Shown piece after piece: positions 34,101-44,900 of a stretch of 64,000 nt of DNA. A program made the translations under genes and the position numbers. How positions within the stretch are numbered: the stretch's first letter is position 1; each line of letters starts with the position of its first letter. Location of the stretch: NCBI GenBank assembly GCA_020631735.1, contig CM036201.1, forward strand, positions 79,894,502 to 79,958,501, in the 5' to 3' direction. The stretch is from Saccharum officinarum (lineage: Eukaryota > Streptophyta > Magnoliopsida > Poales > Poaceae). The notes below the pieces were generated by a model. That model worked only from the letters and a program-made list of their open reading frames with translations, was not told where the DNA came from and ran no database searches.

Positions 34101-36155
34101 GGAATTTAAGGTTGAGGTCTGAAAATGGTTTGTAGGGCATTTCATAAGCTTTCTAGATTATCTTAGATCATATCTTTTGGAGTTAGGAATCTTCAGTTAT
34201 GTTAGAAATAGTTAGCTGCTGTCCTGGATGTCTTACTGTGTATTTTGGTGTTGGATGTGGTAACCTAAGTAATGCTACTCTTGTAATTGTAAGGTGCTAG
34301 GGCCTTAACCAAAGAAGAACAGATATATCTTAGGTTGGGTAGATTAGGTAAGTACTTCTCCACCGGAGAAGAGATTTACACGTATTGATGAAGTGACTTG
34401 AATATAGTACTTTCATTGCTGAATTGTATTTCATTCCGAGCATGTTGCACCCATTATGCATCCATGATATTTATTGTGCACTCATGCAATAGGTGTTCCG
34501 GAGGGGGTAACGCTCCTCGAATTCGAGCAAGTGATTTCGGAGGAAGTCCAGGAGCAGTCGGGAGAACCCGACGAAGCAGCCATCGAAGGGCACGCCGTTG
34601 ATGACCTACCCGAGTGTCCTGACCGCCGGCCCTCGACCTTTCTAAAAGGCAAGCCCCGGTGCATGCTGACCCAATCATTTGAAATATAATTCTTGAGTAC
34701 TTTTACTTGTTTACTGCATTAAGTTGTAGGAGTTGTATGGAAACACTTGTTGCATTACAACTGTCCTTGTCCAGATATCATACTTACACCCTAAATTAGG
34801 TTTAGGCCGTGTTAATGCTTAGCCCTGCTTAGTCCGGTAGAAGTCGGGTGATTTCCGGTCATCCGCGAGATCTAGGAATGGGTCACGAGTGGCTGTGATC
34901 CTATCGTGAATGGAACCATGCCTAAAAATGAATTTGAGACCGGGCGGGAGTTCGATAGTGCAGCCGCAAGACACTTCACGTCTTGGGTGTGGAGCTATGC
35001 TCGTCTGAGTCGTTTAAGGACCGATTCGCTGTACGTCCTTGAGTCATGTTGAATGCAGTCTAACACTTAGTTGGCCGGATAAGTCGTTCTGACCGCGAAT
35101 CCGAGTAATACAGTTCAGGCCAGGAATCGAATGGTAGGTTGCTTCTTGGAGGAGAGAAAGGATGTGCTTGGGGACATTGGCGTGAGACCAGGGGGGGGGG
35201 TTAGAGTCCCTATCACCTGGCAGAGTGTCACCCTTGGGGTTGCGACATCAGTCGGACCCGCGGCTCCTGAACTGTACCAAAGGTAACCTGAGCAGCCCTC
35301 GCTAGGCGTGACTCGTTGAGTGTTAGAAATACCCCTCCAGCTGGATAGGAATTCGATTCGAATCGTCGTCGCTCCCGGTTAGTGAGCACTTGACTTGAGC
35401 AGCGGCAACGTAGATCTCATTAAATGAACAGGTGGTTAAGGGAATGATACAATGTTGCCACAATTCATACCTGCTCTGAATATAATGATGATAATTGTTT
35501 GATTATAATCAAGTGCATGCTTAGTACATGTGCTAAGATAGATGACAGGTAAATGCTAAAAAGAACTGCTAGTACAGGTTATAAGAGTTTCAATTACTTA
35601 TGCCTTTATGCAAAAATGTGATATTAGCTAGCCTTTTATGTAAGCCTTGCATAATCCTTGGTGTCATCTTATTTCTGGTTTTGACGGGTAAGTCTAGCTG
35701 AGTACATTCCAGTACTCAGGGTTTATTCCCTCTTGTTGCAGATGATATGCTCTATCAAGGCTTCTGCAAAACTTGTCTCCACCCTGCGGGTGACGAAGAC
35801 TAGATCACTAGGGCGTGATCATCTTTTATGTACTTTCCTGATGCTTTTGCGGGTTGTTGATCGACAAGACTGGCAGTAGTTAAACAACTGGTGTGTGTAT
35901 GCTTCCGCTACTTTATAAACTTGGTTTGTAATAATTGCGACTCCGTGTGTGTAAACTTATTTCGGAACTACTTGTGAAATGTAACGTATGATGTTGTATG
36001 TTGAATGATGCGATCTTGGTTGTAAGCAAGTTGGTTTGAAATCCTTCGTGGTTTCGATTGACTACCGGGATTATATGGGCTCAAGTTCGAAAATTTAAGC
36101 GCTTCGGTGCTTTTTTTTGTACGTGTGCTCTTATAATTTGGTCGGTTCTGTTACA
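31131..36155 (+). repeat. Element B1 5' LTR (5025 bp)
   Basis: It starts TGTAACACCTC and ends TTCTGTTACA, so TG...CA termini are kept. Its length is exceptional for a plant gypsy LTR. It includes a GC-rich segment (32040-33020) and a short ORF (34474-34689). The same LTR recurs at 41910-46906, and its first part at 53348-54518. Confidence 0.88.
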
Positions 36156-36157
36156 GC

Positions 36158-36170
36158 TGGTATTGGAGCA
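36158..36170 (+). other. Element B primer-binding site, two bases off consensus
   Basis: TGGTATTGGAGCA is found where TGGTATCAGAGC(C) is expected, right after the LTR end. Both B1 and B2 have it. Confidence 0.7.
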
Positions 36171-36927
36171 TAATTCAACATTAAACACATCGTACGAGTA
36201 TTTAAAAGCAAAAGTATTTGATTATGAAAAGGGTTAAAACTCTAAAAATTATTTTCATAGGTATGTCAGTGATCACATCCCTTAGCCCAAATAAGGACTC
36301 TTAGGTGGCTTATTATAAAGACTAACTTGGGGGCCTTGTTTGTTTTTGTTTCGTCATCCATACGGCGTGATATTGTATGGATGCCTTCTACTTGGGTGGT
36401 AATGTATGTATCAATTGCCTCGACGCTCTGGTAAGTGTGAATTGTGAGAGCATGATCGTCCAACCGGTGATCTAGGGGAGAGTAGTTTTGGTGACTTGCA
36501 TACTTACATGTTTAAACCGTGTAATTATATAAGCACTTAATTGTGGGAACCTTTATATCGGGTAGCTTTGATACTGAAGTATATACATCAGGGGATGTGT
36601 ATATGGAAAGTATTTAAATTACTGCTTTCTTGTGTGCTTATATTGGGAAACTGTTGGGCTGAAATGAGATTTTCTGCAGGTACACTAACAGCGTAACGAG
36701 TAGACCGATAGTTTCGCTTATATGAGAGAACGTATGTATGCCACCGCCTAGCGTTAGAACTTTAGGTTTCTATTAAGATGAGAGGGCGTACGGAACGTGC
36801 ATGCATCATGTTTAATTATATCATACATATCATTTACTCCCTCCTTAAAAATGTCAATAGTCCTGACTAAATTAAATTTCGTATCCCCTAAATGATCCTC
36901 ACTTTAAGTCGTATCTTGTTGCTACAG

Positions 36928-37535
36928 ATGGCACGTACCAAGAGGACCGCTCGCAAGTCCACTGGAGGCAGGGCACCTCGTCACCAGCTCGCTCCACATG
37001 AGCCCCGCCCTGAACCCACTTAGGTGGAAAGGCTGAGGGCTGAGTTGGCTGAAGTGACTGCTGCCCAGAATGCAGCGCGTCAGCAACTGGAGCAAGTGAT
37101 CCGTGATCATAACCAGGAACACTTGCAGTCCAGAGATTGACAGTAGCAAATCGCAACTATCAACGCATGCTGGTCCATATCATGAATCAGAGGGATGAAG
37201 CCTAGCACGAGGAGAACGTTCTGAGAGCTCGTCAGTTTGAGCTCGAGCAACAGTTGGAGAATGCTGAAGAATACAATGACAATCTTCATGAAGAAGTGCA
37301 CCGCCTGAACAACCAGCTAAATCCTCTGCTGCCTCGAAACATCAACGCAGATGAGGACATGGGTTCGGGAATCTTCATGGCTAAAGACAATGATGAAGTG
37401 GAGGTCAATGGGCCCCAAGATGCCGCACCAAAAGAAGAGCCAGAAGAAGAAGAAAAAGAAGACAAGGAGTTAGAGCCTGTTAGCGACGAGGATGGCGGGG
37501 AGATCCTTGACACCGACTCTGAGGACGATGCTTAG
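36928..37535 (+). pseudogene. Element B1 ORF0: histone H3 tail mimic, coiled coil, acidic tail
   Basis: The ATG opens a frame whose first residues follow the histone H3 N-terminus in exact numbering: A1 R2 T3 K4, T6 A7 R8 K9 S10 T11 G12 G13, A15 P16 R17, Q19 L20 A21. The differences are Q5 to R, K14 to R and K18 to H. There is no histone fold after it. Beyond residue 31 come a heptad-type coiled coil (LRAELAEV ... EEVHRLNNQL) and a Glu/Asp-rich C-terminus ending SEDDA. TAG codons interrupt it at 37021-37023 and 37203-37205, both at likely Gln positions. One base is missing around 37119 compared with B2. It occupies the ORF0 position of Tekay/RIRE3-like elements. Function is unknown; the mimicry is seen directly, its role is inferred. 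Confidence 0.8.
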
Positions 37536-38194
37536 AGTAGTCATCGCGTAGCTACGATGTTAGAATCATCTTTTGTGCCTCATGGGGTTGGAGTGAGGCT
37601 TTGTAATAACTTGACTTTTGGGATGTAAGGTCGAACCCTATGTTTCCTTGATATTTAGTTGAACCTGTTAATTTTGATCACAATTGGATGTCTTATTGCG
37701 TGTGTTCGATGATGGTGTCACGATTAGCACCCTTCGGTGCCACGACGAAACCGAGGGCCTCCTATGGCGCGCGACATAAGGCTATGCTGCTTGGCACGCG
37801 CTGGTATCGAGGTGGCTAGTCATGACCCACCATGGAACACTACCGTTGAGAAGTCTCTTTGTGGTCAGTTTGAAGTAGCCTTTCTCAGTCAACTAAAATT
37901 TTTGAGATTGAATCCAAGTACCGGGCGAAAGGTCAAAAATCACGTAGATATTAACGTAAACGGTTCAGTAACTGTTGTGCTCCTTGTGGGTGAGCCTTTA
38001 TCAAAGTACATCTTGTTGGATTCTCTCGCATGATTGCGTCACTTGATGCGCTTGATTGGATTGTGCGGTTGGATGAATTATTGTGCCATGATTATTTTGA
38101 GAAGTCTATTTTATGAAGTTAGTTTGACATATTTACAATAATTCATCTACAAATTTCTCACATCGTCAGTGCTCATTGGCTATGCATTTTGCAG
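37536..38194 (+). other. Element B1 spacer between ORF0 and gag
   Basis: Internal retroelement DNA. A 98-codon frame at 37737-38033 (also intact at 48488-48784) has no recognised domain. Confidence 0.5.
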
Positions 38195-41100
38195 ATGTCG
38201 TATAATCTCTGTCGGGGTCGTGGCAATGAGGATGAGGAACAGCCACCCCCTCCGCCACCACCTACCCCGGCTGAGCTGATGCAGACCGTGGTCGAAGGGC
38301 AGCGCATGCTGGCAGATGCTATGCGCCAGCTTGCCAACCGGAGGCTCGTCATGGCCGCCAGGGCCCAGAACCCAATTAGTACAGTGATTTCAAGGACTTC
38401 CTTGATACTAAGCCCCCGCTCTTTAAGGAGGCAGAGGAACCACTGCAAGCTGATGAGTGGTTGAACACTATTGAACAAAAGTTTCGTCTGCTTCGCTTGA
38501 CTGATGAGCTAAAGACTGAATATGCTTCTCACCAACTGCATGGTCTAGCGGGTATTTGGTGGAGCCACTATCGTTCCACACTGCCTCCAAATGTCCCGAT
38601 TGCTTGGGACCAGTTCAAGGCCGCATTTCGTGGGAACTATATTCCTCCAGGTCTTATAGCTATCAAGCACACAGAATTTATGAGGCTGTCGTAGGGAAAT
38701 AAAAGCTTGACTGAATATCTGCAATCTTTCAATAACCTGGCAAGGTATGCCACAGAGTTTTGTGGATGCTGATGCAAGAAAATTGCTAGCTTTAAAAGAG
38801 GCCTCGGCCCAAAGCTGATGAAGACTATGGGCACTAGCAAGTGTACTACCTTCAATGAATTTATCAGTGATGCTCTGACTCAAGAGAACAATAACTCTAT
38901 TTATGCTGCTTCTAAGAGCCGCAAGAGGGAACTTGAGGCAGGTGCTTCACAGTCTCGAGCTGCAGCTGCCCCGAGGGCTCCTCCTCGCCTCCTGCCACAA
39001 GTGCTAAGTTCCGTCCTCCGCAAAAGAAGGCGTCAGTGAAGACTGGATTTCGCAAGGCATATACAGTGGCTCTGCCAAAGGGTAATTCGGGCCAAGGCAG
39101 CTCCAGTGTCCCTCCTAGCAACATGCCTTGCTGGAACTGCAACAAGTCAGGCCATTGGTCCAGGAACTGTCCTTACCCTAAGAAGAATGTCAACCAAGGT
39201 GGCCGTCAAGGGCACGCTCATTATAACAGTATTGAGGAAATCCCATCTGGTGAGGTTGTCACTGCTGGTAAGTTCCTAGTTGACCAACATCCTGCAGTGG
39301 TACTTTTTGATTCAGGTGTTTTGCATTCCTTTATCAGTCCTAAGTTTGCATCAAAGTTTGCACATAAATTGCATACTGTTGAAGGTGGAGGTTATTGCAT
39401 TAGCGCAGCAAGTGGGAATATTTCCACAAATAAAGTAGTGGGGAATCTTGAGTTTGAGATAAAAGGGCAAAAGTACTCGCTTGCCTTAGTGGTTTTGCCG
39501 GGATTAGGCATAGATGTTATTCTGGGCATGAATTGGATGAGTCAGAATGGGGTACTCATTGATACATCCACTCGGGTAGTTATGCTCAGAGATCCTACAG
39601 ATCAAAGGGGTTTTCTGGTACAACTTCCTAGAAAAATTGATTTGTCTGGGGAAGTTCATGCTGTGCAAGCAAAGGCGTTGGCTGAAATTCCCGTAGTAAA
39701 TGAGTTTCCGGACGTTTTTCCCGATGATTTGCCGGGACTCCCTCCGGATCGGGATGTGGAATTTAAAATTGAGTTGTTGCCTAGCACGGCTCCCATCTCT
39801 AGGAGACCTTATAGGATGCCTCCGAATGAGCTAGCTAAACTTAAGGTGCAGTTGAATGAACTTTTGAAGAAGGGGTTGATTCATCCTAGTTCGTCTCCGT
39901 GGGGATGCCCTGCTATCTTTGTGAAGAAGAAGGATCAGACCTTGCGGAAGTGTGTAGATTATAGACCTCTGAATGCAGTCACTGTCAAAAATAAGTATCC
40001 TCTGCCACGTATCGATATCCTGTTCGATCAGTTGTCCAAAGCTAAAGTATTTTCCAAGATTGATCTAAGGTCTGGTTACCATCAGATTAAAATCGTCCCG
40101 AAGATATTCCAAAAACAGCTTTCTCGACAAGATACGACCTTTATGAGTATCTTGTTATGTCGTTCGGCCTGACAAATGCTCCCGCACACTTCATGTGCTT
40201 GATGAATTCGGTGTTTATGCCCGAATTGGACAAGTTTGTGGTGGTATTTATTGATGACATCTTGATATATTCTAAAAGTGAGGAAGAACACGCTGAACAC
40301 CTGCGGATAGTTCTCACCAGACTACGAGAACATCAACTGTATGCGAAGTTCAGTAAATATGAGTTCTGGCTTCGTGAAGTACCTTTCCTTGGGCATGTGT
40401 TGTCCGATAGGGGAATTATGGTGGATCCCACCAAGGTACAGGAAGTATTGAATTGGAAGGCTCCTACTTCGGTTCATGAGGTCCGGAGTTTTCTTTGGTT
40501 GGCTGGCTATTATCGTCGCTTCATCCCGGATTTCTCAAAATAGCCAAACCCATGACTCGGTTGCTGCAAAAAGACACCAGGTTTGTCTGGACTCCTGAGT
40601 GTGATGCGGCTTTTCACCAACTGTGCACCCTCCTAACCTCGGCTCCGGTTTTGGCACAACCAGATATCGAGAAACCATTTGATGTTTATTGTGATGCCTC
40701 AGGCATAGGTTTGGGAGGTGTGCTGATGCAGGAAGGCCGAGTGATTGCATATACCTCTCGACAACTTCGGAAACATGAGGTGAATTATCCAACGCATGAC
40801 TTAGAACTGGCCGCAGTTGTTCATGCTTTGAAAGTATGGCGGCATTATCTGCTGGGCAATGTCTGCAATATCTACACAGACCACAAAAGCCTCAAATACA
40901 TCTTCACCCAACCCGAGTTAAATATGCATCAAAGAAGATGGCTCGAGTTGATTAAGGATTATAACCTTCAAGTGCACTATCATCCTGGCAAGGCAAATGT
41001 GGTTGCGGATGCTTTAAGCCGTAAGTCTCATTGCCATTCCCTAGTTGAAACTGATTTTCATCGATCTCGCCTTCTACATCCAGCAGTCTTGTACAACATC

Positions 41101-41737
41101 ACTGTCAGTTGTACTCTCAAAGGCAGAATTATTGAGCTCCAAAAGACTGATCCTGGTGTATTCCACATAAAACGCAAGATGAAAGAGCAAGAAACTACAC
41201 AGTTCAGGGTAGATGAAGAGGGTGTACTATGGTTCAAGGATAGGTTAGTTATGCCTAAGGACCGAGAGCTTAGAAATGATATTATGTCTGAAGCACACTC
41301 CTCTAAGTTGTCCATCCATCCTGGTAGCAATAAGATGTATTATGATTTGAAGCCATACTATTGGTGGACAAAAATGCGGAAAGAAATAGCTGCATATGTT
41401 GCCAGGTGTGACACCTGCTGTAGAGTTAAAGCTGTGCATATGAAAGCTGGGTTACTTCAACCACTTTCTATCCCAGGTTGGAAATGGGAAGAGATAAGTA
41501 TGGATTTCATTGTCGGACTTCCTCCTACTGTCAAAAATCATAACTCTATCTGGGTAATTGTGGATCGTTTAACCAAATCAGCTCACTTCATTCCTGTTAG
41601 AGTGGACTATCGTCCCACTGACTATGCTGAATTGTACTTCAATCAGATAGTCCGGCTCCATGGGATACCTCGTACTATCATTCTGACGCGTGGTCCGCAA
41701 ATTCACTGCTCGCTGTTTTGGGAGCACTTTGCATCAC
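38195..41737 (+). pseudogene. gag-pol: Element B1 gag-pol, broken and cut by the gap
   Basis: In order it shows gag (DEWLNTIEQKF, GLAGIWWSHY), a CCHC knuckle ([14 protein letters not shown]), protease (FDSGVLHSF), and RT with YRPLN and the catalytic FIDDILIYS. RNase H ([23 protein letters not shown]) and the integrase zinc and first catalytic part (MDFIVGLPP) follow. TAG codons at 38377-38379 and 38692-38694 are shared with B2. Frameshifts not present in B2 occur near 38340, 38761, 38990, 40093 and 40541, and the last 60 bases before the gap carry several more. The RT active site is intact here, unlike B2. Confidence 0.88.
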
Positions 41738-41837
41738 NNNNNNNNNNNNNNNNNNNNNNNNNNNNNNNNNNNNNNNNNNNNNNNNNNNNNNNNNNNNNNN
41801 NNNNNNNNNNNNNNNNNNNNNNNNNNNNNNNNNNNNN
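41738..41837. other. assembly gap of exactly 100 N
   Basis: One hundred undetermined bases. The round number is the usual placeholder for a join of unknown size, so distances across it are not real. Confidence 0.98.
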
Positions 41838-41909
41838 AAGTGAGGCACATGAAAAACTGAAATGGAGTTTCGGTTACACCATGACTGAAACATGATTTTC
41901 TAAGCACTC

Positions 41910-44900
41910 TGTAACACCTCAGGTTTTTAGCTCCTTAATTGCATTGTATTTGCATGAGCATAAGCATGCATCATTTCATATTATTTTATGTGGTGCAACT
42001 AATGTGGTTGTTTTTAGAATTTTGTTTGGCTCACATCATGTGACACTAGGTAGTTGGTGTAACAAAAGGGGAGAGTAGCTAATTATACCTCACAACACCT
42101 TAGTTATACTTAGGGTCACTAATGAGCAAGGTTCATGTTGACCAAAATTTCCAAAATACCCTCCAATGTGTTGTTGACCAACATTAGGACCTAGAGTGCC
42201 TTAGTTTGACCAATTATAAAGTCTAGCCTAGAGACCTTGCATGAGGAGCACCCTTAATAAAATTGTAGGGAATTTATGGGGAACAAAAGTCTCAATATGG
42301 TCATCTCATGAAAATGACCAGAACATGCTCAAAATTGGCCCACAAGTCAGCTAGAGGGGTTGACTCAGCACTTAGAAAATTTCTAAGTCTCAAAAGTGTC
42401 CCTTCAGTTTGATGGTGGCCTACTTTGGGAGCTTGTAGTTTGCAAACCAGACCAAACCAGCCCCAACTCATATTAACACTTTGTAGTACTCACTTAGCTC
42501 TACAACATTGTCAACATCACCATCACCTAGTTCTAAATGGTTTAGGAGATATGGTGCCTGGAAAAATGGGTTTCAGTCGGCATAGTGACTGAAACTAAGT
42601 TTTAGTTTTCGGTACCCCACTTTGGAGCTCTGTGGTTTCAAATCCAAGCCGAACCAGTTCTTGAGCCTATTAGCAAGATTGTAGCCCTCATGTAGCTCTA
42701 TCATTTTGATGTTATCACCTTCGGCTAACTCAAGCTGTTTTCGGAGATAATCACCGTTGAAATCGCACTGTCAGTCGAACGATGACGGCCTCCATTCAGT
42801 CAACGGTGACGCCATTCAACCGGACAGTCGGCCCGCGTCGTGGCGCTCGGGCAGAGCCCGGTGGCCGCGTGGCGCGCGTGTTCTGCCGACGCCCCACGTC
42901 GACTGCTAGCTCATCGTGAAGACCTGGACGACCCGCTTCTCCCTCCATTTCCATCGCCCTCCTTCCCTAGTTCACCGGTAAGGCGACCGAGTGTCCTCCA
43001 CCACCACAGCGCTCTGCCGCCTTCGTTTGCGTCAACCATCGCGCCACCACACCTGAGAGCTCACGCACAACACCGCCTGCCCCTACTCTACAACCTCCGC
43101 ACATTGGGTTAGCCGTTGGGTCAAGGTAGAGGGCGAATCACCAAATCAAACCTCGGCGGTGCGGAGCTCCGCCATGGCCGCCGCCATTGCGAGCTCACCG
43201 CCGATGTCCTCTTTCACCCTTCTCTCTTTGTGGTTAGCGTTTGGAATAGGGTAGACTTTCCTCGAGCTCTAGGCATGACCTTACCATGGGATGCGACCTC
43301 GCCGGAGCGGAACACGACGACCACCGTCGTCGCGCTCACCGTCCCGCATCACGGCGCTCCGTGGCCGGGGTAGTTAGGACCTCTTCCAAACCTCCTTTCT
43401 ACCTCAACAGATTTGCCCGGGCGTAGGGTAGCTCGTACCGAGCTCAGATTTGGTCGTGCGGCCTCACCGGCGACGACATGTCCTCACCGACCCTCACCGC
43501 CGCCGCTCACGACGGCGAGCCTTCCCGCTCCAACCTAAGCTCTTCCACTTGCACGAATCGAAGCGTCATGGAACGGGGAACGTGTGGGTGGGCTCGATTT
43601 TCCCAGCGAGCTTCCCTCCGATGAGCTTGAGCTCGCCGGAGCTCGCGGCCGCCGCTCCCTGTCCCTCTGTCCCTGACCGTGGGGCCCGCCTGTCAGGTGT
43701 CGCGCGGGCGGGAGCCGTAGCAGGCCGCGCACGGGAGCGGGCCACGCCATGAGATTTGGGCTGCGTCGGCTTTGTAGGCCGGCCCGGTAGCAGGGTTTTG
43801 GATTTAGTTATTGTTTTCCTTTTATATTTGCCACAGATTTTAAGTAAGATTTGAGAAAATGTAGATCTAGGTTTTTACTTGCCTAAAAATTATGAGATAA
43901 ATTTGTTAGGATCTACATGGTGTGTAGTATTTTAGAAAAATATGAATTGGTTATGTGATGTTTAGTTTCTGGGAGATTTAAATAGGTTTTTGAAATGTGT
44001 TTTAGATTGCATGCAAACTTGTTTAAATCATATCTTGAGTTTCAGTGTTCCAAAAATTATGACATTTGGTGGGTAGGCTAATTTATACTTGCTCTAGCTT
44101 TGGTAAAAATTTGGGCAGTAGTGCTTAAGTACTTTTCAGTTATAATGCTATCTTGTTAATTTAGGAAATACTTAAATGGATTTTAGTAATTTTTCTACAT
44201 GTGAAATGTTCTTATAACTTTTGGAGAATGTCTTGGTACCCTAAAGTGTCCAAGAAAATTAGGAAATCTATTGTTTGACACTTTTTACTATGATTTGTTA
44301 GTTATACAAAAATCAGCCTTTGGGCTTGTGAATTTTGTTTAGGGAGTTTCTGTAAATAATTTAGTTCAAATTTTTACAGTGGTCTCTTTTTGGTTCATAG
44401 AGCCTCCTGTAATTTTTGTAGAATTTTAGAAGCAGTTTACATATATGTTTAAAATTCCACTTAATTACTTAAGTAAATTAAGAAATGAGTTTAAATAAAT
44501 ATTTTAGGGAGGAACACCTTACTTTCTGGTATTGTTGTGACCTATGTGAACTTGTGGTAATATTAGTTTGGTCTTAAGGGATGTTTTCCACATAAATAAA
44601 TATTTAATCTTTGCAATTCTAGGTTTCTGGACAGCTGGTAGTATCTTTGGGTTTGGCCTTTGATAAAAGTGTTTGCTGGAAAACTTGTAAATACCAAAGT
44701 TGTAGTAAACTTGATAAACTAGCTTGTGTCAAAATTTGGGAGCATTTGGCTTAGTATTTTAGGAGTTATTGCTGTTTAAAGTGACAGTCCAGAATTGACT
44801 ACTCTCTGTTTAGAGAGGACAGATTCTGGAACTTGGGAAATTCGACATGGAAAACTTAGGAATTTAAGGTTGAGGTCTGAAAATGGTTTGTAGGGCATTT

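Larger units (their letters stand above)
31060..41737. repeat. first copy of a ~10.7-kb duplicated block
   Basis: This block, which starts inside LTR B' and ends in the element B integrase at the N gap, is repeated almost base for base at 41838-52487. Most differences are single-base gains or losses in homopolymers, plus scattered substitutions. The shared piece of non-element flank (31060-31130) is the key observation. Confidence 0.9.
31131..41737 (+). mobile_element. Element B, copy B1: Tekay-like chromovirus with 5-kb LTR, cut by the gap
   Basis: The order is 5' LTR (31131-36155), altered PBS, ORF0 (36928-37535), and gag-pol from 38195 into the gap within integrase. It is inserted in the opposite orientation into LTR B'. 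Frames are broken both by nonsense codons shared with copy B2 and by private single-base indels. Confidence 0.9.

Noticed and set aside
36928..37020. A real histone H3 gene
   Set aside because: Only about 21 residues match; no histone fold follows, and the frame lies between PBS and gag of a retrotransposon.
41678..41895. Frames crossing the N gap
   Set aside because: Translations through undetermined bases have no meaning.
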